11,858 nt of DNA, from positions 1 to 11,858 of the forward strand of contig JAJYXH010000100.1 of NCBI GenBank assembly GCA_021791075.1. Reading direction: 5' to 3'. Under the pieces are notes generated by a model. The model saw only the letters and a list, made by a program, of their open reading frames with translations, made no database searches and was not told the origin of the DNA. The translations under genes and the position numbers were made by a program. Positions 1-6,575 of the stretch are shown here, in pieces. Position 1 is the stretch's first letter. Each line of letters starts with the position of its first letter. This DNA is from Microcaldota archaeon. GTDB taxonomy: Archaea > Micrarchaeota > Micrarchaeia > Micrarchaeales > CABMGC01.

Positions 1-357
1 CTAAAGGACTAGGAGCTTGAGATGCTCAACGCTCTTGAAGTCATTGTCTCTTGTGACTAGCATCTCGTCGTGTGTCATGGCTATAGATGCTATCAGGATG
101 TCCAGTTCGTTTATCATTTTGCCCTTTTTTTTCAGATCCTTGAATATTTTTGCTGCTCTTTCAGCAGACTTGCCATCGTAATCATAGGCACTCATAGTCC
201 CAAGCAGGGCGAGCACATCGGCTTCTTTAGGCGCTTTTAGAAGTTCGTACTTAGTTATGACTGTTGTGGAGATGCTCTCGCCCACCCTTTCCAATTTCTC
301 CACAATACTGGAGTTGTCGCTCAATATCTCTATTAAAATGCTTGTGTCGAGTATCAT
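1..357 (-). CDS. vapC: VapC-type PIN-domain toxin ribonuclease
   Basis: Complete 118-residue protein, TAG stop at the very edge of the window. PIN domains are Mg-dependent endoribonucleases; VapC toxins typically cut tRNA or rRNA and are held inactive by VapB. Visible PIN signature: Asp4 in the opening MILDTS strand, Glu in the TKYELLK stretch near residue 38, Asp in NELDILIAS near 86, and Asp residues in TRDNDF near 103-105. These are the usual acidic residues of the active site, and the length is typical for the family. The ATG overlaps the vapB stop as ATGA, so translation is coupled, and an AGGT sits a few bases upstream of the start inside vapB. All catalytic positions look intact, so the toxin is probably functional. 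The RNA target cannot be read from the sequence. Confidence 0.92.
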   Translation of the reverse strand: MILDTSILIEILSDNSSIVEKLERVGESISTTVITKYELLKAPKEADVLALLGTMSAYDYDGKSAERAAKIFKDLKKKGKMINELDILIASIAMTHDEMLVTRDNDFKSVEHLKLLVL

Positions 358-584
358 GCAAAGGACCTGGGTCTTGCGTTCTTTCTACTCTCCGCAACTT
401 CCTTCTGGAAAGCGGTGGCCTCGGTTTTGGTCCAAACACCCATAAATTTTCTTAGGTTTCTGACATCGCCTTTTTCGCTGGATTTCTCTATGAGTTCGTC
501 TATCTCCTTCGAAAAAGACATGTTCTTCTTAAGCTTCTTCAACTTTTCATAGACCTCGTTTGTGAGTGAGATTATCTTTGTCAT
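354..584 (-). CDS. vapB: VapB-type antitoxin (DUF217/UPF0330 family)
   Basis: 76-residue protein immediately upstream of vapC. The N-terminus (MTKIISLTNEVYEKLKKLKK, then SFSKEIDELIEK) is the short-strand plus two-helix pattern of archaeal VapB antitoxins of the DUF217 family, a ribbon-helix-helix-like DNA-binding head. The charged C-terminal half (KTEATAFQKEVAESRKNARPRSFA) is expected to wrap around and block the VapC active site. The first gene of the pair normally autoregulates its own promoter, and a long AT palindrome overlaps the promoter here. The ATG at 584 is about 27 bp from a TATA-like box, so the mRNA is probably leaderless. The family assignment rests on sequence pattern and the vapC neighbour. 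Confidence 0.88.
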   Translation of the reverse strand: MTKIISLTNEVYEKLKKLKKNMSFSKEIDELIEKSSEKGDVRNLRKFMGVWTKTEATAFQKEVAESRKNARPRSFA

Positions 585-586
585 GT

Positions 587-617
587 ATATATATGTGCAT
601 ACATATATATTTAAATC
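587..617 (-). promoter_or_regulatory. vapBC promoter with palindromic operator
   Basis: Positions 587-596 and 601-610 form a perfect 10-bp inverted repeat (ATATATATGT / ACATATATAT) around a 4-base centre. On the minus strand it adjoins and partly overlaps a TATA-like box (TTTAAATATATA, about 606-617) located about 27 bp before the vapB start. A dyad on the promoter core is what an autorepressed toxin-antitoxin operon would have. Being so AT-rich, part of the symmetry could be compositional. Confidence 0.6.
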
Positions 618-681
618 TTTACCATGACTGTGCAGACGGGCATATTGCCGTTTTCACGCGAACGCAGAGCTTATTTGTATT

Positions 682-767
682 TGCAGGGGGAGAGATTTGA
701 ACTCTCGTATCCACAAAGGAAACAAGCCCTGAACCTGCCGCATTTGACCAAGCTCTGCCACCCCTGC
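682..767 (-). tRNA. tRNA-Leu (anticodon CAG)
   Basis: The minus strand folds as a class II tRNA: perfect 7-bp acceptor stem (GCAGGGG/CCCCTGC), D-arm with GCA/TGC stem and TTGGTCAAA loop, anticodon stem GCAGG/CTTGT (two G-U pairs) with loop TTCAGGG, anticodon CAG at 729-731, a 15-base variable arm, and a perfect T-stem GAGAG/CTCTC around TTCAAAT. The discriminator base is A, as expected for Leu. There is no intron and the 3' CCA is not encoded, so it would be added after transcription, as is common in archaea. It decodes CUG. Downstream (585-681) I see no clear T-rich stop signal and no gene, only the vapBC promoter. Confidence 0.95.
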
Positions 768-808
768 ATGGTGTTCTATAATTCGACCTTCCTATTAAGC
801 TCTGCAGG

Positions 809-817
809 TATATAAAT
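809..817 (-). promoter_or_regulatory. TATA box for tRNA-Leu
   Basis: The minus strand reads ATTTATATA preceded by CCAA, a reasonable archaeal TATA box. It lies about 45 bp before the mature tRNA 5' end, implying initiation near 787 and a leader of roughly 20 nt removed by RNase P. It sits directly beyond the stop codon of the kinase-like gene. Confidence 0.5.
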
Positions 818-821
818 TTGG

Positions 822-1382
822 CTATTCTGAGGGCCTCAGGGCTGCCTTGACAGCCTCTAATTCCCCGCGTGCCGTCATTCTGCCGGTGTTAAGCACCAAA
901 TGGCATAGGTCCGGGTTCCTGTAGTCCCCCATCTCCGGGAACCACCGGCGGCCATTCTGAAGCTCGTCCTCTTCCCTCTTTATCAGAAGTTCCCGCAGCT
1001 GTTCCTCGCTTAGCGACCCGTACTCTTTCCGGTTCTTGCTCCTGCCGACCCTCACGTCGAGGCTCGCATCGACGAATACCAGCAGCACCTTTGACTTGTC
1101 GTATCCGAAGGGGTATCTGCTCTCCATTATCACCCCTCCCGCATTAGTGATATCCCATGCCCTTTTGTTCATCCGAAGGTTCTCTTCGTAGGATGTCTTG
1201 CTCCAGAACTCCTCGAAAGGGACGGCGACTTCTCCCAAAGCGCGGAGTTTTGCGTACTTCTCCCTCCACAGACCGCCTATGGAGTGCCTCTGTCACCCGA
1301 GGTCGCCCTCTATCATCTCGGCCAGCATGGACTTGCCTGAGACCGGCCTTCCCGAGAGCACTATGCTCTTATATTTTGCCAT
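822..1382 (-). pseudogene. cmk: cytidylate kinase-like gene with one in-frame TGA
   Basis: The frame from the ATG at 1382 to the TAG at 822 codes 186 residues if one internal TGA (1293-1295, codon 30) is read through. It then matches an archaeal cytidylate kinase-like P-loop kinase along its length: P-loop GRPVSGKS at residues 11-18, then GDLG-stop-QRHSIGGLWRE, where kinases of this type often have LGW before the SIGDLFRE-like segment. VIMESRYPF near 80 resembles the NMP-binding ESR/EGR motif, and the Arg-rich lid region follows. The role would be phosphorylating CMP/dCMP in the cytosol. The TGA differs from TGG (Trp) by one base, and every other Trp in this gene is TGG. Restarting at the TTG at 1238 would lose the P-loop. 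It may be a nonsense mutation, a sequencing error or readthrough. Confidence 0.8.
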
Positions 1383-1403
1383 ATAACTATATAGCGACGG
1401 CGG

Positions 1404-1413
1404 CTTTTAAACT
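1404..1413. promoter_or_regulatory. shared divergent promoter core (TTTAAA)
   Basis: CTTTTAAACT lies between the minus-strand kinase and the plus-strand GTPase operon. Read on the minus strand (AGTTTAAAAG) it is about 27 bp from the kinase ATG, fitting a leaderless transcript. Read on the plus strand it would start RNA near 1434, about 15 nt before the GTPase ATG at 1449. The near-palindromic core could serve both directions. The assignment is by position and sequence only. Confidence 0.45.
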
Positions 1414-1448
1414 TTATCTTGACTTTTACGAGTGAACTGCCGCAGTGT

Positions 1449-2627
1449 ATGATCCTTATGCTGGTTGGAATAATAGGTGCACCGAACAAGGGAAAGAGCA
1501 CGATCTTTTCCGCGCTTACGCTTGCCGATGCCGAGATCGCCGACTATCCCTTTACGACAATAAAACCCAATATGGGAGTCGCTTACGTGACCAAGGAGTG
1601 CGTACACGGGGAGCTCGGAGTCGGGTGCAAGCCGCGCAACTCGGTGTGCGCGAACGGAGTGCGCAGGATCCCGGTAAACATTATCGACGTTGCGGGCCTG
1701 GTTCCGGGGGCGCATCTTGGAAAGGGGATGGGGAACCAGTTTCTGAATGACCTGATAAATGCCGATGCGCTGATACAGGTTGTGGACGTGAGCGGCACGA
1801 CGGACGTTGAGGGGAAGCCATGCACGTGGTCGGATCCGGCAATTGATGTCAATATGATAAAGGAGGAGCTCGGCGAGTGGCTTGCCAAGATAATAATGGC
1901 GCACGCCGGCGCCCTTGCGAAAAGGTCTGACGGTGCGAAGGCGATGGAGGAGTTGCTCTCCGGATTCAAGGTCACAGCAGAGCAGGTGGCGAAGGCGGCT
2001 GATGCGAACTCGCTCGCACTCTCGAACATCAACTGGAGCGCGACAAGGGCAAAAAACTTTGCCGTAACACTGCTCGCGCTTAACAAGCCCCTCATAATAG
2101 CCGCGAACAAGCTTGACAAGAGCAGCGGTGATAAGCTGATCGCGCTGAAGGCCAAGCTGAGTGAGGAGATGGTGGTCGGATGCTCTGGGGCGATAGAGCT
2201 TGCGCTGAAGAAGGCTTCCAAGAACGGGGTCATAGAGTACCTTCCAGGAGCATCATCCTTTTCTATAAACAAGAATGCCACTCCGGAGCAGGAGAAGGCC
2301 CTGAATTACATGCTGAAATACACCGAGGCAAATAGGGGCACGGGGGTCCAGGAGGTCTTGAACAGGGCCTACTTCGACCTTTTGCAGAACATTGTGGTCT
2401 ATCCGGTTGAGGACGAGAACAAGTACACCGACCATTTCGGAAACACGCTTCCCGATGCAATACTCATGAGGAACGGATCTACGGTGCTTGAACTTGCGGC
2501 CAAGATACATACGGATCTTGCAAAAAACATGCTCTACGCGATTGACGCGAAGAAGAAGATGAGGGTCTCTAAGGATTATAAATTAAAAGATAATGATGTA
2601 TTAAAGATAGTGACCGCGGGAAAGTGA
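1449..2627 (+). CDS. archaeal Obg/YchF-related GTPase with TGS domain
   Basis: 392 residues from the ATG at 1449; an in-frame TTG at 1419 and an ATG at 1458 are alternatives. It is a translation-factor-class (TRAFAC, Obg group) GTPase of the COG0012 type. G1 is GAPNKGKS at residues 10-17, the switch region YPFTTIKPNMGVAYV is at 33-47, G3 is DVAGLVPGAHLGKG from 80, and G4 is NKLD at 220-223. NKLD predicts GTP specificity, unlike bacterial YchF, which has an NxxE-type motif and prefers ATP. A Cys-bearing insert (residues 51-67) separates switch I from G3, as I recall for archaeal members. The last 65 or so residues are a TGS domain, thought to contact RNA or the ribosome. It is the first gene of an operon; the carbamoyltransferase starts 9 bp after its stop. 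The operon link to glycan genes is probably incidental. Confidence 0.92.
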   Translation: MILMLVGIIGAPNKGKSTIFSALTLADAEIADYPFTTIKPNMGVAYVTKECVHGELGVGCKPRNSVCANGVRRIPVNIIDVAGLVPGAHLGKGMGNQFLNDLINADALIQVVDVSGTTDVEGKPCTWSDPAIDVNMIKEELGEWLAKIIMAHAGALAKRSDGAKAMEELLSGFKVTAEQVAKAADANSLALSNINWSATRAKNFAVTLLALNKPLIIAANKLDKSSGDKLIALKAKLSEEMVVGCSGAIELALKKASKNGVIEYLPGASSFSINKNATPEQEKALNYMLKYTEANRGTGVQEVLNRAYFDLLQNIVVYPVEDENKYTDHFGNTLPDAILMRNGSTVLELAAKIHTDLAKNMLYAIDAKKKMRVSKDYKLKDNDVLKIVTAGK

Positions 2628-2636
2628 GGGATAACT

Positions 2637-4337
2637 ATGTATGTTCTTGGATTATGGGATGGGCACGACTCGGGGGCCGCACTGGTGGAGGATGATAGGA
2701 TACTTTTTGCGGCGAACGAGGAGAGGTACACCAGGAGAAAGCTCGAGGTGAAGTTCCCTTATAACTCGATAAGAGAGGCGCTGGGGTTCGCGGGTCTGAA
2801 GCCCACCGATATAGAGGTTGTCTCCTTTCCCACTACGGAGCCCACAAAGACGCTGTCGAGGGTATTCCCATGGCAGAAGGAGCGCTACTACATGTTTAGG
2901 AGAAGGAAGATGCCGAAGCCGAGATTCGAGAATCTGATGCACTACACGAAGTACGCAATGACCTCAATAGGCCCGCTGCCGGGTTGCGGAGTGGCAAGCA
3001 AGATGGCGATAGGCTCTGAGCTCAGGAGGATGGGCTTCTCTAACTTCAAGCTGCACGCGGTTGACCACCACACCGCACATGCCGCCACAGCCGCATTCAC
3101 TTCGGGAATGAGCAGGTCGTTGGTGGTGACGCTTGATGGGCTCGGAGATGGAATCAGCGGATCGGTTAGCACTTTCAAGAAGGGTGAGCTCTTGAGAGAA
3201 TCCGTTATAAGCGCGAGGAACTCTCTGGGTATCTTCTTTGAGCAGGTCACCAACATAGTTGGGATGAGGGAACTCGAGGATGAGGGAAAGGTAATGGCAA
3301 TGGCCGACTACTCCTTCCCCTTTGGCTTCGAGCAGAACAAGTTGAGGGACTTCTTCAGCGTTGACGACACGGAGATATTGGCAAAGTACGGGCCGATAAC
3401 GCAGTACAAGATGCTTCAGTCGATTGCCTGGCAGATGCCACGAGAGCAGTTCGCTTACATGGCGCAGCAGCTGCTCGAGAAGATAATGGCGGAATTCTTC
3501 GGAAACGTCATCGACGAGTACGGGATCAGTTCGGTCGCTATGTCTGGAGGCATAATGTCAAACGTGAAGGCAAACATGGTGGTCAGGGAACTTCCGCAGC
3601 TCAAGGGGTGGTACATCTTTCCGCACATGGGGGACGGAGGCATTGCTCTCGGAGCCGCCATGTACACGAACTACCAGCTCAACAGCATCTCTTCATACGA
3701 GTTCAATGACTCTTACCTTGGAAACTCGTACGAGAGCGATTATGTCAAGAGTGTGCTCAGGAAGGAGAAGGGAATAAGGTATGATGAGGACAGCGATCCG
3801 GGTGGCCATGCAGCTGAGCTTCTTGAGAAGGGCGAGTACGTATTCTGGTTCCAGGGGCGCATGGAGTACGGTCCGCGGGCTCTCGGAAACAGGAGCATAG
3901 TCGCGCGCGCAGACTCTGATAGCGTTAAGAACAGGCTGAACCTCTACGTCAAGCAGAGGGAGTGGTACCAGCCCTTCGCCCCGGCGATGCTGGAGGAGGA
4001 GGCGGACAGGCTTCTCTATGCAAAGAAGGGATACAGCCCGTTCATGACCATGGCATACCGCATCAGGGAGAAGTACGCCGACCGCATGAAGTCCGTGATT
4101 CACGTTGACATGACGGCAAGGCCGCAGACTGTGGGTTCGGTTAACAAGAGATACAGGAAGCTTATAGAGGGAGTGAAGAGGTCCACGGGCTACGGGGTTG
4201 TACTCAACACAAGCTTCAACATACACGGGCAACCGATAGTTACGGGACCTGAGGATGCGCTCGTGACCATGAAGAAGACTAAGACCAGAGAGATGTTCCT
4301 CGGCGACTATCTGGTCATAAACAAGGGAGCCAGATGA
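2637..4337 (+). CDS. NodU/CmcH/TobZ-family carbamoyltransferase
   Basis: 566 residues, normal for the family. These enzymes use carbamoyl phosphate and ATP, via a carbamoyl-adenylate, to put a carbamoyl group on a hydroxyl of a sugar or natural product. The N-terminal Kae1-like (ASKHA) domain shows LGLWDGHDSGAALVEDD at 4-20, NEERYTRRK at 27-35, the Fe-binding-type DHHTAHA at 143-149, and MSGGIMSN at 302-309. The C-terminal carbamoyl-phosphate domain has EYGPRALGNRS around 410-420 and the VLNTSFNIHGQPIV segment near 522-535. All landmark residues appear present, so it should be active. A GAGG Shine-Dalgarno lies 7 bases before the ATG. The TGA stop overlaps the next ATG (ATGA). The acceptor is unknown; coupling to a GT-C glycosyltransferase suggests a lipid-linked or surface glycan. 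Confidence 0.93.
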   Translation: MYVLGLWDGHDSGAALVEDDRILFAANEERYTRRKLEVKFPYNSIREALGFAGLKPTDIEVVSFPTTEPTKTLSRVFPWQKERYYMFRRRKMPKPRFENLMHYTKYAMTSIGPLPGCGVASKMAIGSELRRMGFSNFKLHAVDHHTAHAATAAFTSGMSRSLVVTLDGLGDGISGSVSTFKKGELLRESVISARNSLGIFFEQVTNIVGMRELEDEGKVMAMADYSFPFGFEQNKLRDFFSVDDTEILAKYGPITQYKMLQSIAWQMPREQFAYMAQQLLEKIMAEFFGNVIDEYGISSVAMSGGIMSNVKANMVVRELPQLKGWYIFPHMGDGGIALGAAMYTNYQLNSISSYEFNDSYLGNSYESDYVKSVLRKEKGIRYDEDSDPGGHAAELLEKGEYVFWFQGRMEYGPRALGNRSIVARADSDSVKNRLNLYVKQREWYQPFAPAMLEEEADRLLYAKKGYSPFMTMAYRIREKYADRMKSVIHVDMTARPQTVGSVNKRYRKLIEGVKRSTGYGVVLNTSFNIHGQPIVTGPEDALVTMKKTKTREMFLGDYLVINKGAR

Positions 4338-6172
4338 TATTCGGCTATATTGTTACTATCATTGTTGCACTCTCTTTCGTCTCGCTTATAGTATCAGCCT
4401 GGATCTCAAGGAATGCGATAGGCGAAACGGTGGGAAAGGGCATCGACAGAAATTCCGCCGCGGCCCTCTTTGCGATAATAGCCTTCTTCGTGATCTTCTC
4501 GGCGCTTTACGTGAGCCCGGTGGAGAGGCTCTACTTTGACGAGAGCATATACCAGGGCATAGCTCTGAACATACTGCACAATGGGAATGCACTCTGGTGC
4601 CAATATGGTACTGCATACGCTTCCAGCTGCTACGCGAACCAGATATACCACGACCCGGTAGGGTGGTCGGTCTTCATCGCAATTGCTTTTGGGATATTCG
4701 GTGTCGGCACCGGAACCGCATACTCGCTTCAGCTGCTTGTCGGGTGCCTCTCGATACTTGCGGTCTTCCTCCTCTCCGCCGCACTCTTCAAGAGAAGGAG
4801 TATACCGCTCATCGCCGCTGCGGCATTCGCGCTAAATCCGCAGTTGATAATCTGGTCCAGGACTCAGGCAGTAATTGACCTTCCTTTCATGATGCTGACT
4901 ACGCTCACATTCTTCTTCTTTGCCGTCTTCCTAAAGAGGCAAAGGCCCTCCACGCTCTCCTTGGCAGCCTTCTCGCTTGTGCTTACAGTCTATACGCGGA
5001 TCGAGGCCTTCTTGATGGTGCCCTTCCTCGTGCTAATCTATTTTGTCCTGGGAGAAAAAGGAGTGCGGAAGACTATCAGGGAGCGAGCCGCCTGGCTTGT
5101 GAAGAACATATCGCAGTGGCGCTACTTCGCTGGCATTGCGGTTCTGGTCATTCTTCTTATACCGCAAGCCTTCTACATCGCATCGCAGGCAGCAACCGGG
5201 AACTATGGGACCACAGGATCGCAGCAGCTTTTCTCGTTATCCAACTTCAAAGGCAACGTGTTGACCAACATAGAGTTCTTCTTTGGACTTTTGAGCAACG
5301 TCTATTCGTATTATCCAGTGGCATTTCCAATGGAAATAACAATCCTTGCAATAATAGGAATTGTGCTCTTTGCATTCGACAAGGAGTACAAGAACAGATT
5401 TGGTATAATCTCCCTGCTGCTCATCTGGATTCTGGGATACCATCTCTTCTATGACTTCTTCTACGCGGGCTCGGCACTATTCGGAGTCGATGCCCGTTTC
5501 ATGCTCGAGATGATACCGCCACTCATAGTAGGCGCGGCGCTTGGAATATACGAGATCGCAAGATACACCAGGCTGGGGTTTGGAAGGATCTCGATCAGGA
5601 TAAAGAAGGGGATCCCTGAGACGCTCTACGCAGGGATCTTCTCTATCGTACTCTTCTCTCTGCTCATAGTGTGGCCTTTCACCATATTTGCCCCCGGGCT
5701 GACGCTACCAGCAAATCAGACGCCGCAGGAGGGACAGCCTCTCACGGCCATAAACTTCATATACAACAATTACCATGACGTGCCCGCAAACTGCCTCGTT
5801 TTCAGCTTCACCCCAGACATCTGGTATGAGCTCAACAGGAGCGCGGCGCAGGTCGGCTATCTTGGAAATAACAACCCGAACTTCACATCTTTTGCCAGAC
5901 ACTTCTCATGCTACGTCTTTGACTACGGATACTGGTGCAGCGTGCCGCCTTACCAGGGAACCACCTGCAGCTCCACGCTAAGCAATTACAAACTTGTCCC
6001 GCTGGTGAATACAGGACAGCCGCTCGGCTCAGGGTACAATTTCTACGAGATAGAGAACTATACTAACCCATCTCCGCCTTCTTCCCCTCGAAGTAAATCG
6101 ACGACCAATCGATGTTCTGGTCCTTGTTCGCGAGGTCATTCGACTTTACGAAGTCCTGGTAGTTCTCGATGA
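4334..6172 (+). CDS. multi-pass GT-C glycosyltransferase (PMT/ArnT-like), C-terminus altered
   Basis: A membrane protein with many hydrophobic segments (for example residues 4-24, 42-60, 111-150, 156-174, 182-200, 208-240). The first outer loop holds YFDESIYQG at 67-75, the acidic DE motif that dolichol-phosphate- or polyprenyl-phosphate-sugar-dependent GT-C enzymes use for catalysis. It would move a sugar from a lipid-phosphate donor outside the membrane. A Cys- and Asn-sequon-rich soluble tail follows (about 480-576). Start: ATG overlapping the upstream stop, with GGGAG 4 bases before. From residue 577 to 612 the frame is antisense to the transposase relic and becomes Ser/Pro/Arg-rich, unlike a natural GT-C end. 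The original end was probably near YEIENY (576), so the last 36 residues look acquired when an IS replaced the stop. The sugar is unknown. Confidence 0.85.
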   Translation: MIFGYIVTIIVALSFVSLIVSAWISRNAIGETVGKGIDRNSAAALFAIIAFFVIFSALYVSPVERLYFDESIYQGIALNILHNGNALWCQYGTAYASSCYANQIYHDPVGWSVFIAIAFGIFGVGTGTAYSLQLLVGCLSILAVFLLSAALFKRRSIPLIAAAAFALNPQLIIWSRTQAVIDLPFMMLTTLTFFFFAVFLKRQRPSTLSLAAFSLVLTVYTRIEAFLMVPFLVLIYFVLGEKGVRKTIRERAAWLVKNISQWRYFAGIAVLVILLIPQAFYIASQAATGNYGTTGSQQLFSLSNFKGNVLTNIEFFFGLLSNVYSYYPVAFPMEITILAIIGIVLFAFDKEYKNRFGIISLLLIWILGYHLFYDFFYAGSALFGVDARFMLEMIPPLIVGAALGIYEIARYTRLGFGRISIRIKKGIPETLYAGIFSIVLFSLLIVWPFTIFAPGLTLPANQTPQEGQPLTAINFIYNNYHDVPANCLVFSFTPDIWYELNRSAAQVGYLGNNNPNFTSFARHFSCYVFDYGYWCSVPPYQGTTCSSTLSNYKLVPLVNTGQPLGSGYNFYEIENYTNPSPPSSPRSKSTTNRCSGPCSRGHSTLRSPGSSR

Positions 6173-6449
6173 TCAGTGGAGCAAGCACTCCTATTTTCTC
6201 GACGGCGCGGTACAGCGACCTTTCCGAGACATTCTCGGCTCCGAGAAGCATGCATGTGTCTTCGGAGATCGTGGGAAGTACCTGATGCACGGACGTCGCG
6301 AACGTAAGGCGGTTGTTGAGAAGCAGTTTCATCCGCCCGACGTACGCAGGACTCATGATTCCTCCAAAGACGGAGGAGATCAGACCGAAATCGTTTTCTA
6401 CTTTGTCAATGATAGCTATACCACCCAAGGGCGTCGTTGTATTTTTCAT
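6063..6449 (-). pseudogene. IS4/IS1634-like transposase, N-terminal fragment
   Basis: 128 residues. The start (PLGGIAIIDKVENDFGLISSVFGG) and the end (NIDWSSIYFEGKKAEMG) match the pattern of IS4-superfamily DDE transposases found in acidophilic archaea; the Asp in DWSSIYFEG is the likely first catalytic Asp. In intact proteins this motif is followed by a GYSRD-like segment and several hundred more residues with the other acidic residues. Here a TAG at 6063 ends it and the sequence continues as the antisense of the glycosyltransferase gene. The fragment therefore lacks most of the catalytic core and cannot transpose. I see no convincing terminal inverted repeat in 6450-6520. The family name rests on remembered motifs. 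Confidence 0.72.
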
Positions 6450-6523
6450 GTAATCGATGAAAATACCGCCCTTGGCCTAGAAATAGTTTGCGTCAGTTTA
6501 CGAGAGAAGTGGCAAAGTTAAGA

Positions 6524-6568
6524 TATAAATATTGGCTTTGATGATTAGTTTAACGGATTTAGGGAGGG
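6524..6568 (+). promoter_or_regulatory. TATA box and Shine-Dalgarno of the thioredoxin operon
   Basis: TATAAATA at 6524-6531 predicts initiation near 6553. The resulting leader of about 23 nt contains a strong purine run (GGGAGGGG, 6562-6569) ending 6 bases before the ATG at 6576. This is the clearest leadered, Shine-Dalgarno-driven start in the window and fixes that start codon. The promoter lies next to the transposase relic. Confidence 0.65.
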
Positions 6569-6575
6569 GTAGTTC

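Noticed and set aside
632..652. Terminator-like hairpin CGGGCATATTGCCG followed by TTTT on the plus strand
   Set aside because: The stem needs a bulge, and no plus-strand gene ends there.
624..815. Open frame of 63 codons on the plus strand
   Set aside because: It is the antisense of tRNA-Leu and its flanks; no family resemblance.
1293..1295. Selenocysteine or a Trp-recoded genetic code at the kinase TGA
   Set aside because: Several genes here end with TGA, the expected residue is Trp rather than Cys, and I see no convincing SECIS-like element.
1583..2281. 232-codon open frame on the minus strand inside the GTPase gene
   Set aside because: Shadow of a codon-biased gene; the plus frame has all GTPase motifs and the minus product is Ser/Ala-rich with none.
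3693..4232. 179-codon open frame opposite the carbamoyltransferase
   Set aside because: Antisense shadow; the plus strand encodes the conserved YGPRALGNRS region.
6450..6500. Partial repetition of the transposase start (GGCGGTATTTTCATCGATTAC versus GGTGGTATAGCTATCATTGAC, compared in pieces)
   Set aside because: Only about two thirds of bases match with no clean boundary; probably chance.
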